In this document: positions 42,381 through 50,624 of the stretch, in pieces
How positions within the stretch are numbered: the stretch's first letter is position 1
How the letters are laid out: every line of letters begins with the position of its first letter
Assembly (NCBI RefSeq): GCF_000717645.1
Contig: NZ_JNZZ01000019.1
Location: 186,001 to 250,000, forward strand
From: Streptomyces californicus
Lineage (GTDB): Bacteria; Actinomycetota; Actinomycetes; Streptomycetales; Streptomycetaceae
DNA length: 64,000 nt
Direction: 5' to 3'
Notes under the pieces: model-generated
What the model was told of the DNA's origin: nothing
Databases searched by the model: none
The model's input: the letters and a program-made list of their open reading frames with translations, nothing else
Position numbers and translations under genes: made by a program

Positions 42381-42669
42381 CCTGCCGCGCGGCCGTCGCG
42401 CCGACCGCCGCCGGACCTCCCGCCGCCGCACCGCTTCCCGGTCCGGCCGTGCCCGTTCCCCGTCGAGAGCCGTGCTCCGGGCCAACCGGCCTCAGATGCA
42501 CGGCTCTTCGCTCTTCCGAGCGGCGTTCGTATTCGCCGTCGGGGCGTCAGCCGTGATGATCGAATCGATTGATTTGCTCGTTTGCCCTTGACGGCGATCA
42601 CTTCTGCGCAAAATGATGTCTCTCGTTCACCTCATCTACCGCAGTTCGAGGTCTCGTAGGAGCCGGCCC
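42381..42669 (+). promoter_or_regulatory. ABC operon promoter region
   Basis: This 289-bp gap is GC-rich on the left and distinctly AT-richer from 42550. TTGACG (42588-42593) is a good -35 box; the -10 lies in the CAAAATGATG stretch about 16 bases on. Just upstream ATCGAATCGATTGATTTGCTCG (42559 on) includes the palindrome AATCGATT (42563-42570) and resembles the sites upstream of the regulator, so it is a candidate operator. GGAG precedes the lipoprotein ATG. Confidence 0.5.
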
Positions 42670-43977
42670 ATGCCCTGTACCGCCCGCACGTCCCGTCTCG
42701 CCCTCGCGGCTTCCGCCGCCTCGCTCGCCCTGCTCGCCACCGCCTGCGGCGGCGGATCGGGGTCGGACGCCTCGGGCGGCGGCGACGGCAAGCCCGTCAC
42801 CCTCACCTTCTGGTCGGCCACCGCGGGCGCCAAGGAGACCGCCGAGGCGTTCAACAAGACGCACACCGACATCAAGGTGAAGTTCTTCATGGTCCCCGCG
42901 GGACCCGAGGGCGTCACCAAGCTGTCCAACGCGGTCAAGGGCGGCAACGCCCCCGACGTGGCCACCATGGACTACTCCGCCCTGCCCGAGTACGCGAGTG
43001 AGGGCAACCTGGAGAACCTCACCCCCACCTCCGGCGAACTGGTGAAGAAGGAGTTCCCCGAGGCGGTCCAGTCCCTGGTCAACCTCGGCGGCTCCACCTG
43101 GGCGGTGCCCTTCGACGTCACGCCCATCCAGCTCTTCTACCGCAAGGACCTGTTCGAGAAGCACGGGGCGAAGGTGCCGACGACCTGGGCCGAGTACCGC
43201 ACCGCCGCCGAGAAGATCCACCAGGGCGACCCGGACGTCACCATCACCAACTTCGGCGGCGGCGACCCCGCCCTGCTGTCCGGTCTGGCCTGGCAGGCCG
43301 GCGCCCGCTGGTACGGCACCAACGGCGACGCCTGGAAGGTGGACATCGACGACCCGGCCTCCCGGAAGGTCGCCGCGTACTGGGACGGGCTCCTCGCCGA
43401 CGGCCTCGCCTCCAGGACCCCGCTCTGGGGCGAGGGCGAGAACAAGGAACGCGCCACCGGCAAGGTCGCCACCATCATCGGCGCCGCCTGGAGCGCCGGG
43501 AACTTCCCCGTCAGCTACCCCGACGCCAAGGGCAAGTGGGCCATAGCCCCGCTGCCCACCTGGGACGGCAAGGCGAGCACCGGCATGTACGGCGGGACCT
43601 CCTACATCGTGCCCAAGGGCAGCAAGCAGACCAAGGCGGCCGCCGAGTTCATCAAGTGGGTCACCACCGACCCCGAGGCGATGACCGCCCGCCTCAGCTC
43701 CCTCAAGACCCCCAGCAGCGCCCTGCCCGCCAACGAGGGCATGCGCGCCGTGGCGGCGAAGAAGTTCGACGGCTCGTACTTCGCCGGCCAGGACGTCTAC
43801 GCCGTGGCGGGCGAGGCCGCCGACACCATCGTGCCGGGCTGGACGTGGGGCCCCGTCCAGCAGCAGGTCACCTCGGCGCAGCTGGCCGCCGGCGGCGACC
43901 ACACCAAGATGCTGACCTCCGGTCAGGCCAAGGGCGAGACCGCGGTGACCGACCGCGGTCTGAAGCTCGACAAGTAG
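42670..43977 (+). CDS. ABC importer solute-binding lipoprotein
   Basis: A 435-residue family 1 (carbohydrate) binding protein. The signal peptide ends in the lipobox LATAC with the lipid-modified Cys at residue 26, followed by a GGGSGSD linker. The mature part has the usual TLTFWSATAG opening, NAVKGGNAPDVATMDYSALPEYASEG, PFDVTPIQLFYRKDLFEKHG and GAAWSAGNFPVSYPDAKGKWAIAPLP. It captures an unknown sugar or sugar phosphate outside the membrane and hands it to the two permeases encoded next. The ATG at 42670 has a GGAG site. Confidence 0.92.
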   Translation: MPCTARTSRLALAASAASLALLATACGGGSGSDASGGGDGKPVTLTFWSATAGAKETAEAFNKTHTDIKVKFFMVPAGPEGVTKLSNAVKGGNAPDVATMDYSALPEYASEGNLENLTPTSGELVKKEFPEAVQSLVNLGGSTWAVPFDVTPIQLFYRKDLFEKHGAKVPTTWAEYRTAAEKIHQGDPDVTITNFGGGDPALLSGLAWQAGARWYGTNGDAWKVDIDDPASRKVAAYWDGLLADGLASRTPLWGEGENKERATGKVATIIGAAWSAGNFPVSYPDAKGKWAIAPLPTWDGKASTGMYGGTSYIVPKGSKQTKAAAEFIKWVTTDPEAMTARLSSLKTPSSALPANEGMRAVAAKKFDGSYFAGQDVYAVAGEAADTIVPGWTWGPVQQQVTSAQLAAGGDHTKMLTSGQAKGETAVTDRGLKLDK

Positions 43978-44003
43978 GGCGCTGCCCACCGCCGTACGGG
44001 GCT

Positions 44004-44026
44004 GCCCGGGACCCGCCGTCCCGGGC
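44004..44026 (+). terminator. intercistronic hairpin after lipoprotein gene
   Basis: GCCCGGGAC (44004-44012) and GTCCCGGGC (44018-44026) pair around CCGCC between the binding-protein and first permease genes. Such hairpins commonly stabilise the upstream message or partly terminate, so that binding protein is made in excess of permease. Confidence 0.6.
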
Positions 44027-44065
44027 GGCCCGCCCCACCACCCCACCCCGCCGAAGGAGCCCCAG

Positions 44066-45058
44066 GTGGCAGCACCACTCGCCCGGCCGGCCAAGAACCC
44101 GGCGCCCCAGGCCACGCCGCCGCCCGCGGTCCCCCGAGGACCGGGCAGACCGAAAGCCCCCGGCGGGCCCGGCGCACGAGCCGGACAGCGCCGTGCCGTC
44201 GCCCTCTTCACCATCCCGTTCTTCGCGCTCTTCACCGCCGTCACCGTCCTGCCGATGCTCTACGCGGCCTGGATGAGCCTCTACCGCGAGGAATCCTCCG
44301 GCCTGGGCTTCGGCGGAACCGAACGGGTCTTCGCCGGACTCGGCAACTTCACCGAGGCGCTCGGCAACGAGGCGTTCCTCCGCTCGTTCGGACACATCGC
44401 CCTCTACTGCGTGCTCTACATCCCGGCGATGGTCGGCGGCGCACTCGTCCTGGCCCTCCTCGTCGACTCGACCATGGCCAGGGCCCGGCGCTTCTTCCAG
44501 ATCGCTTACTTCCTGCCGCACGCGGTGCCCGGCCTGATCGCCTCGCTGATCTGGCTCTACCTCTACACACCGGGACTCAGCCCGATCACCGACGCCCTCG
44601 ACGCGCTCGGCGCCCAGTGGAACTTCTTCGGCCAGGACGAAGCCGTCTTCTCGGTCGTCAACATCTCCGCCTGGCAGTGGACCGGCTACAACATGATCAT
44701 CTTCTACGCCGGGCTCCAGGCCGTCCCCCGCGAGGTCCTGGAAGCGGCCACGGTCGACGGGGCCGGCGCCCTGCGCACCGCCCTCCAGGTCAAGGTCCCC
44801 ATGATCCGGCCGACCGCCGTCCTGACCCTGCTGTTCACCTGCGTCGGTGCCATCCAGCTCTTCGACGCCCCCAAGCTCGTCCAACTGCGGGCCAACACCA
44901 TGGGCGAGGACTGGTCGCCGACCATGTTCATCTTCACAGCGGCCTTCAAGGGCCACGACTACGGCCTGGCCGCCGCGAGCTCCCTCCTGCTCGCCCTCGT
45001 CGCCGGACTGCTGTCCTTCGTCGTCACCAAGCTCGGCAACCGGTGGAAGGCATCATGA
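44066..45058 (+). CDS. ABC sugar permease 1 (MalF/UgpA-like)
   Basis: A 330-residue inner-membrane permease with six helices after a Pro/Ala-rich cytoplasmic N-terminus of ~45 residues. The periplasmic-loop SLYREESSGLGFGGTERVFAGLGNFTEAL segment and the EAA motif EAATVDGAGALRTALQVKVPMIRP, which docks the ATPase, are clear. The GTG at 44066 follows GAAGGAG. Its end overlaps the second permease (ATGA). No ATPase gene is present; in Streptomyces a shared ATPase (MsiK) often serves such importers. Confidence 0.92.
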   Translation: MAAPLARPAKNPAPQATPPPAVPRGPGRPKAPGGPGARAGQRRAVALFTIPFFALFTAVTVLPMLYAAWMSLYREESSGLGFGGTERVFAGLGNFTEALGNEAFLRSFGHIALYCVLYIPAMVGGALVLALLVDSTMARARRFFQIAYFLPHAVPGLIASLIWLYLYTPGLSPITDALDALGAQWNFFGQDEAVFSVVNISAWQWTGYNMIIFYAGLQAVPREVLEAATVDGAGALRTALQVKVPMIRPTAVLTLLFTCVGAIQLFDAPKLVQLRANTMGEDWSPTMFIFTAAFKGHDYGLAAASSLLLALVAGLLSFVVTKLGNRWKAS

Positions 45059-45981
45059 GCACCCAGACAGCCGCCCCCGAGGCTCCGCCCGCCCCCGCGC
45101 CGGCCGGCCGTGCGACCCGCGGCCCCGCCCCGCGCCGCGACCGTCGCGGGGGGATCACCTCCCGCGTCGCGGTGAACGCGGTGCTGGCCGTCGTCGCCGT
45201 CTACACGCTGATGCCGCTGACCTGGCTCCTCATCGCCTCCACCAAGAGCTACCGGGACCTGTTCGCGACCAACCCCTTCAGCCTCGGCGACTTCGCGTTC
45301 CTGGCGAACCTGAACGCCCTCCTCGAATACAACGACGGCGTCTTCGTCCGCTGGCTGCTCAACAGCCTGCTGTACACCGTCGTCGCCTCGGGACTCTCCA
45401 CCCTCATCTCGGTGGCCTGCGGCTACGCCTTCGACAAGTACGCCTTCCGGGGCCGCGAGAAGTGGTTCGGAGTCGTCCTCGTCGGCGTCCTCATCCCCTC
45501 GACGGTCGTCCAGCTCCCGCTCTACCTGATGGCCTCCGAACTCGGCCTCGTCAACACCTACTGGGCCGTCCTGATCCCCGGCCTCGTCAACCCCTTCGGC
45601 GTCTACCTGGCCCGCGTCTTCTCCGAGGGGTACGTCCCCGGCGAGGTCCTGGAAGCCGCCCGGGTGGACGGGGCCGGGGAGGTGCGCACCTTCGTGAAGG
45701 TCGCCCTGCCGATGCTGGCGCCCGGGTTCGTGACCATCTTCCTGTTCACCTTCACCGCGAGCTGGAACAACTTCTACGGCGCGCTCATGATGCTCAACGA
45801 CGACCAGCTCTACCCGGTCAACCTGGGCCTCTACATGTGGAACCAGAACGTCTATCAGCAGCCGGAGCTCTACCCGCTCGTCATCATCGGCTCCCTCGTC
45901 GCCGTCGTCCCCCTGATCGTCGCCTTCCTCTGCCTCCAGCGCTTCTGGCGCTCGGGCCTCACCGCAGGAGCCGTCAAGTGA
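45055..45981 (+). CDS. ABC sugar permease 2 (MalG/UgpE-like)
   Basis: A 308-residue permease with six helices. It opens with a Pro/Ala/Arg-rich tail, then NAVLAVVAVYTLMPLTWLLIASTKS, the helix pair around WLLNSLLYTVVASGLSTLISVACGYAF, and the EAA motif EAARVDGAGEVRTFVKVALPMLAPGF. It pairs with permease 1 to form the channel. Translation is coupled at both ends: ATGA with the upstream gene and GTGA with the dehydrogenase gene downstream. Confidence 0.92.
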   Translation: MSTQTAAPEAPPAPAPAGRATRGPAPRRDRRGGITSRVAVNAVLAVVAVYTLMPLTWLLIASTKSYRDLFATNPFSLGDFAFLANLNALLEYNDGVFVRWLLNSLLYTVVASGLSTLISVACGYAFDKYAFRGREKWFGVVLVGVLIPSTVVQLPLYLMASELGLVNTYWAVLIPGLVNPFGVYLARVFSEGYVPGEVLEAARVDGAGEVRTFVKVALPMLAPGFVTIFLFTFTASWNNFYGALMMLNDDQLYPVNLGLYMWNQNVYQQPELYPLVIIGSLVAVVPLIVAFLCLQRFWRSGLTAGAVK

Positions 45982-47012
45982 GCCTCCCCCCGCAGCCGCG
46001 GCCCCGGCCCCGCACCGTCCTGGCGATGAGCGGCGAGACCCGGGAGGCGGTCCTGGCCCCCGCCGCCCTCGACCGGCTCGCCCGCGTCGCCGACCTCGTC
46101 CCCGGCCTCCTCGTCACCGACTTCGGAGCCGACGACCCCGCACAGCGCGACGGGCTCCAGGACGCCGAGGTGCTGTTCACCGGTTGGGGCTGCCCACCGC
46201 TGGATCCGGCGGCCCTGAGCACCATGCCCCGGCTGCGCGCGGTGATCCACGCCGCCGGCTCCGTCAAGCACCACGTCACCCAGGACGTCTGGGACCGCGG
46301 CATCGCCGTCAGCACCGCCGCCACCGCCAACGCCGTCCCCGTCGCCGAGTACACGGTCGCGGCGATCCTCTTCGCCAACAAGAACATCCTGGAGAGCGCC
46401 CGCGTCTACCGCCGCGCGCGCTCCCGGGTCAACCTCCTCGAACGGTTCCCCCGCATCGGCAACTACCGCCGCACCGTCGGCATCGTGGGCGCCTCCCGCA
46501 TCGGACGCCGCGTCGTGGAGCTCCTGCGCCCCTACGACCTGCGGGTCCTGGTCCACGACCCCTACCTCGACGAGGCCGACGCACGCGTCCTCGGCGTGGA
46601 GCGCACAGGGCTCGACGACCTGGTGGCCCAGAGCGACGTCGTGAGCATCCACGCCCCGGAACTCCCCTCGACCCGCCACCTCTTCGACGCGCGGACGCTG
46701 GCCCGGATGCGGGACGGGGCGACCCTCGTCAACACCGCCCGGGGCTCCCTGGTGGACACCGACGCCCTGGTGAAGGAGCTCGTCCCCGGCCGCCTGAACG
46801 CGGTGCTCGACCACACCGAACCGGAGGTCCTGCCCGCCGACTCGCCCCTCTACGACCTGCCGAACGTGCTCCTCACCCCGCACATCGCCGGGTCCCAGGG
46901 CGGCGAACTCCACCGACTGGCGGACAGCGCCGTCGACGAACTCGAACGGTACGCCCACGGACTGCCGTTCGCCCACGCGGTGGACCCGCACACCCTGCAC
47001 CAGCAGGCCTGA
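45978..47012 (+). CDS. D-2-hydroxyacid dehydrogenase
   Basis: A 344-residue NAD-dependent dehydrogenase of the phosphoglycerate dehydrogenase-like family. The nucleotide fold is seen in RTVGIVGASRIGRRVVELLRPYDLRVLVHDPYL, where GASRIG replaces the usual GxGxxG. The catalytic elements are NTARGSLVDTDALVKEL (Arg), AVLDHTEPEVLPADSPLYDLPNVLLTPHIAGSQGGE (Glu and His). The substrate is a 2-hydroxy or 2-keto acid, perhaps an intermediate from the imported sugar. The GTG at 45978 overlaps the permease stop. It belongs to the importer operon, so it should be induced with it. Confidence 0.9.
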   Translation: MSLPPQPRPRPRTVLAMSGETREAVLAPAALDRLARVADLVPGLLVTDFGADDPAQRDGLQDAEVLFTGWGCPPLDPAALSTMPRLRAVIHAAGSVKHHVTQDVWDRGIAVSTAATANAVPVAEYTVAAILFANKNILESARVYRRARSRVNLLERFPRIGNYRRTVGIVGASRIGRRVVELLRPYDLRVLVHDPYLDEADARVLGVERTGLDDLVAQSDVVSIHAPELPSTRHLFDARTLARMRDGATLVNTARGSLVDTDALVKELVPGRLNAVLDHTEPEVLPADSPLYDLPNVLLTPHIAGSQGGELHRLADSAVDELERYAHGLPFAHAVDPHTLHQQA

Positions 47013-47063
47013 ACCGCACCCGTGTCCGTACCCGCTCCTCGTACCTCTCCCGGGAGAACCGCC

Positions 47064-48548
47064 ATGTCCCGTATCCGCCGTGTGCTCGTCGTCGGCATCG
47101 ACGGGGTGCGCCTCGACACCCTGCGACGCGTGCCCACCCCGCACCTCGACGCGGTGGCCGACGCCGGCTTCCTGTCCCCGGTGGCCGTGGCGGAGACCAC
47201 GCCCACCATGTCCGGGCCGTGCTGGGCGACGATCCTCACCGGGGTGGACGTCACCAAGCACGGCGTGTGGAGCAACGACTTCAGCGGGCACCGCCTCGGC
47301 GTCTTCCCCGACTTCGCCACCCGGCTGGCCCGCCAGGACGGCCGCCGCACCTACGTCGCCGCCGCCTGGGAGCCGCTGGTCACCGTCGCCGACGGCGGCC
47401 CCATGCTCCGCCGCCCGACCCGGCTCACCCACCACGCACCGGCGGCCGACACCCCCGCCGCCTGGGAGGAGGCCGACGCCGCCATCGTGCGCGACGCCGT
47501 GGCCGTCCTCACTCACGAGGACCCCGAGGCGTCCTTCGTCTACCTCGGCGCCCCCGACGAGACGGCTCACCACCTCGGCTGCGGCGACGCCTACGAGACG
47601 TCCGTCGAGACGGCCGACCGCCGCCTCGGCGATCTCCTGACGGCCCTGCGATCCCGCCCCTCGTACGCGACGGAGGCATGGACCGTCCTCGTCGTCACCG
47701 ACCACGGACACCGCGACGAGGGCGGCCACGGCGGGGGCAGTCCGGACGAACGCACCGCCTGGCTGGCCTGCGCCGGCCCGGACATCACGGCGGGCCCCCG
47801 CCCCGCCCGCCCGGTCCGCCACGTGGACGTCGCCGCCCAGGTGTACGCCGCCCTGGACCGGACCCCCGACTCGCACTGGACGCTCGACGGGGCCCGGATC
47901 CCGACCGTGCCGCGCGCCGTGCTGCTCGACATGGACGGCACCCTCGTCGACACCGAACCCCTCTGGCTGGAGGCGACCCGTTCGGTGGCGGCCGCCCACG
48001 GCCACACCCTCACCGAGGCGGAGGGGGCGTCGGTCCTAGGCCGCAGCTGCGCCGACACCGCGGCCTGGCTCGACGGCCACTGCCCGGACAGCGGCGCGGA
48101 CGTACTGGAGGCCGAACTGGAGGAGACCTTCCTCGCCGCGGTCGAGGCGGACGCCCCGCTCCGGCCCGGAGCGCGCGCCCTGCTCGACCTGCTGGAACAC
48201 GACGGCCCTCCCGCCGCCCTGGTGTCGGCCTCGCCGCGCCGGGTCGTCGACGCGGTCCTGCGCACCCTGGGCGGGGAGGCGTTCCGCACGACGGTGGCGG
48301 ACGGCGAGAGCGACCGTTCCAAGCCGCACCCCGACCCCTACCTGATGGCCGCCGCACGACTGGGGCTGCCGCCCGAGGCGTGCCTCGTCGTCGAGGACAG
48401 CCCGACCGGGATCGCCGCCGCGGAGGCGGCCGGCTGCCGGGTCCTGGCCGTGCCCTCGTCGGCGCCCATCGAGCCCGCACCGGGACGCCGGGTCCGCTTT
48501 GACCTCACCTCCCTGCTGCACGAGTGGGCACAGCGGGAGTCCGTATGA
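47064..48548 (+). CDS. phosphodiesterase/HAD phosphatase fusion
   Basis: A 494-residue fusion of two phosphate-cleaving domains. Residues 1-275 are an alkaline-phosphatase-superfamily type I phosphodiesterase/nucleotide pyrophosphatase domain: VLVVGIDGVRLDTLRRV (metal Asp), AETTPTMSGPCWATILTG (nucleophile Thr/Ser region), FVYLGAPDETAHHLG (metal Asp and His) and VVTDHGHRDEGGHGG. Residues ~280-490 are a HAD phosphatase of the beta-phosphoglucomutase type: LLDMDGTLVDTEPLW (nucleophile Asp289), LVSASPRR, KPHPDPYLMAA (Lys) and CLVVEDSPTGIAAAEAAGC. The ATG at 47064 has GGAG. It ends the importer operon, and could split a phosphodiester and then the resulting monoester. Confidence 0.9.
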   Translation: MSRIRRVLVVGIDGVRLDTLRRVPTPHLDAVADAGFLSPVAVAETTPTMSGPCWATILTGVDVTKHGVWSNDFSGHRLGVFPDFATRLARQDGRRTYVAAAWEPLVTVADGGPMLRRPTRLTHHAPAADTPAAWEEADAAIVRDAVAVLTHEDPEASFVYLGAPDETAHHLGCGDAYETSVETADRRLGDLLTALRSRPSYATEAWTVLVVTDHGHRDEGGHGGGSPDERTAWLACAGPDITAGPRPARPVRHVDVAAQVYAALDRTPDSHWTLDGARIPTVPRAVLLDMDGTLVDTEPLWLEATRSVAAAHGHTLTEAEGASVLGRSCADTAAWLDGHCPDSGADVLEAELEETFLAAVEADAPLRPGARALLDLLEHDGPPAALVSASPRRVVDAVLRTLGGEAFRTTVADGESDRSKPHPDPYLMAAARLGLPPEACLVVEDSPTGIAAAEAAGCRVLAVPSSAPIEPAPGRRVRFDLTSLLHEWAQRESV

Positions 48549-48623
48549 CGTGACGACAGGACGGACGCCGACGGCCGGCGGGCATCGCGCCCGCCGGCCG
48601 TCGGCGTCCGTCCTGTCGTCACG
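48549..48623. terminator. 35-bp perfect bidirectional hairpin
   Basis: Two perfectly complementary 35-bp arms (48549-48583 and 48589-48623) around ATCGC, starting CGTGACGACAGGACGG. It starts at the stop codon of the fusion gene and its right arm covers the stop of the convergent aldolase gene. It surely ends both transcripts; the length is exceptional. Confidence 0.9.
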
Positions 48624-49488
48624 CGGCGTGCGCACGCCCCGAGGGCAGCAGCGAGATCATCCGGGCGACGGTGGCCGCCATCGCGTCCCGGCCGTCCGCG
48701 AGATACCGGCGCGGGTCCACGCTCCGCTCGTCCCGGGCCAGCCGCTCCCGTATCGCGCCGGTCATCGCGATGTTGAGCGCGGTGCCGATGTTGACCTTGC
48801 GGATGCCGCCCGTCACCGCCCGGGACAGCTCCTCGTCGGAGGCCCCGGACGAACCGTGCAGCACCAGCGGCACCGGCACGGCCTCCCGCAGACCGCTCAG
48901 CAGGGCGTGGTCGATCACCGCGTCCCGGGAGGTCATGGCGTGCGAGGTGCCGACCGCCACGGCCAGCGCGTCGACCCCGGTGGCCGCGACGAACGACCGC
49001 GCCTCCTCCGGGTCCGTACGGGCGCCGGGGGCGTGGGCGTCGAGCGGCGGTTCACCGTTCTTCCCGCCGACCTGCCCGAGTTCGGCCTCCAGCCAGAGCC
49101 CCCGCTCGTGCGCCCAGACGACGGCGGCCCGGGTGGCCGCCAGATTCTCGGCGTACGGCAGCCGGGCGGCGTCGAACATCGCCGAGCTGAAGCCGCAGTC
49201 CGCCGCCCGGTGCAGCAGTTCGGTCGACTGCACGTGGTCGAGGTGGAGCGAGACGGGCACGGCGGCCTGGGCCGCCACCTCGGCGGCGGCGCGCGCGAGC
49301 GGAGCCGGACGGCCCCGGTGGTAGGCGACGGCGTTCTCGCTGATCTGGAGGATCACCGGGGACCCCGCGGCCTCCGCGCCCTCGGCGACGGCTTCCGCGT
49401 GTTCCAGGGTGATGACGTTGAACGCGGCGACCGCGCGCTGCCGCGCGTCGGCCTCGGCGATCAGATCGCCGGTGGCGGCGATGGGCAT
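48619..49488 (-). CDS. class II ketose-bisphosphate aldolase
   Basis: A 289-residue zinc-dependent aldolase of the FbaA/GatY/KbaY family. It has VAAFNVITLEHAEAVAEGAEAAGSPVILQIS, the zinc-binding HLDHVQ, LEAELGQVGGKNG, AVAVGTSHAM (zinc His), LVLHGSSGASDEEL (zinc His) and RKVNIGTALNIA. This family splits fructose- or tagatose-1,6-bisphosphate or similar into dihydroxyacetone phosphate and an aldehyde. With the adjacent SIS isomerase, tagatose- or amino-sugar-derived substrates are favoured, but not proven. The ATG at 49488 has GGAG. Transcribed with the SIS gene 56 bp upstream. Confidence 0.9.
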   Translation of the reverse strand: MPIAATGDLIAEADARQRAVAAFNVITLEHAEAVAEGAEAAGSPVILQISENAVAYHRGRPAPLARAAAEVAAQAAVPVSLHLDHVQSTELLHRAADCGFSSAMFDAARLPYAENLAATRAAVVWAHERGLWLEAELGQVGGKNGEPPLDAHAPGARTDPEEARSFVAATGVDALAVAVGTSHAMTSRDAVIDHALLSGLREAVPVPLVLHGSSGASDEELSRAVTGGIRKVNIGTALNIAMTGAIRERLARDERSVDPRRYLADGRDAMAATVARMISLLPSGRAHAA

Positions 49489-49544
49489 GGTGACTCCGGG
49501 AGGGGACTGGATCTGCCGGTGGGCGGGGAGTGGCGCTGGCGCCG

Positions 49545-50432
49545 TCAGGCCGTGGTGCTGAGGATGACCGAGCGGGTGAGGTGGCGCGGCCGGTCCGGAT
49601 CGAGCCCCCGCGCCTCGGCGACGGCCAGGGCGAGGCGCTGCACCCGTACCAGCTCCGCCAGCGGGTCGAGGCCGCCGGCCACCCAACGGGCGCCGGTCGC
49701 GTGGACCTCGTCCATCAGCCCGGAAGGCGCCTCGCCGAGCATCCAGGTCGCGGTGGAGCGGGTGGAGATGCTGATCGGGCCGTGCCGGTACTCCATCGCC
49801 GGGTACGCCTCGGTCCAGGCGAGCGCCGCCTCGCGCATCTTCAGCGCGGCCTCGTTGGCCAGGCCCACACTCCAGCCCTGCCCGAGGAAGGTGAACTGGC
49901 TGCACTCCACCAGTCCGGCGGGCAGCGGCTCGGCGAGCGCCACCTGGGCGTCCTCGACGACCGAGTCGGTGTGCAGGCCCAGGTGGGCGCGGAGCAGGGT
50001 CAGCGCCGAAGTCGCGAAGCGGGTCTGCACGACCGACTTCTCGTCGGCGAACTGGAGCACGACCGTGTCGTCGGCCATCGCCGCCATCGGGGTGTCCGGG
50101 TCGCCGATGACCACCGTGCGACGGGTCGTGCCACCGATCCGCGCGAGGAGCCCGATCACCTCCGTCGTGGTGCCCGAGCGGCTCAGCGCCACCACCCGGT
50201 CGTACGGGCGGCCCGTCGGGAACTCGGACGCGGCGAACGCGTCGGTCTCGCCCTGGCCGCTGCCCTCCCGGAGGGCCGCGTACGCCTGGGCCATGAAGTA
50301 CGACGTGCCGCACCCGACCACGGCGATGCGCTCGCCGGCCGCCGGAAGCCGGTGGGCGAGTCCGTCCGCCATGCCGGCGGCGACCTGCCAGCAGTCGGGC
50401 TGGCTGGCCAGCTCCTGCGCCACGTACGTCAT
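49545..50432 (-). CDS. SIS-domain sugar-phosphate isomerase (AgaS/GlmS-like)
   Basis: A 295-residue protein with two SIS domains, as in the isomerase half of GlmS and in AgaS/FrlB-type sugar-phosphate deaminases. Domain 1 has RIAVVGCGTSYFMAQAYAALRE and VVALSRSGTTTEVIGLLA, the Ser/Thr-rich phosphate-binding loop. Domain 2 has FTFLGQGWSVGLANEAALKMREAALAWTEAYPAMEYRHGPIS, with the Glu and His of the GlmS family. The glutamine amidotransferase domain of GlmS is absent, so it probably isomerises or deaminates a catabolic amino-sugar phosphate or ketosyl amine. The ATG at 50432 follows AGGGAG and has a good promoter. Confidence 0.9.
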   Translation of the reverse strand: MTYVAQELASQPDCWQVAAGMADGLAHRLPAAGERIAVVGCGTSYFMAQAYAALREGSGQGETDAFAASEFPTGRPYDRVVALSRSGTTTEVIGLLARIGGTTRRTVVIGDPDTPMAAMADDTVVLQFADEKSVVQTRFATSALTLLRAHLGLHTDSVVEDAQVALAEPLPAGLVECSQFTFLGQGWSVGLANEAALKMREAALAWTEAYPAMEYRHGPISISTRSTATWMLGEAPSGLMDEVHATGARWVAGGLDPLAELVRVQRLALAVAEARGLDPDRPRHLTRSVILSTTA

Positions 50433-50471
50433 CTGTACTCCCTGTCCCTGACCAACGATGCTCGAATCTGC

Positions 50472-50501
50472 ATTTTAGGCGTTCATTTCAAGCAATATCA
50501 A
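50472..50501 (-). promoter_or_regulatory. promoter of SIS-aldolase operon
   Basis: On the minus strand, TTGATA (50501-50496) and TAAAAT (50477-50472) are separated by 18 bases, a close match to a housekeeping promoter, rare in this GC-rich DNA. The start codon is 40 bases downstream of the -10. GCTTGA occurs twice within and before the spacer (GCTTGATATTGCTTGAAAT) and may be an operator. Confidence 0.65.
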
Positions 50502-50547
50502 GCAGGCGATGGTGAGGGGGTGGCCGCACGCTGGGCGCGGGCATGCC

Positions 50548-50620
50548 GATGGGGCGCCGGTCCCGTCCGGGTCCGGCGCCCCATCGCCCCGTGGCGGGGC
50601 CGCATGCGCCCCCGCCACGG
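50548..50620 (-). terminator. two tandem terminator hairpins
   Basis: Hairpin one pairs GATGGGGCGCCGG (50548-50560) with CCGGCGCCCCATC (50573-50585). Hairpin two pairs CCGTGGCGGGG (50589-50599) with CCCCGCCACGG (50610-50620). Both lie just downstream of the DUF5682-like gene read leftward and protect the SIS promoter from read-through. Confidence 0.8.
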
Positions 50621-50624
50621 AGCC

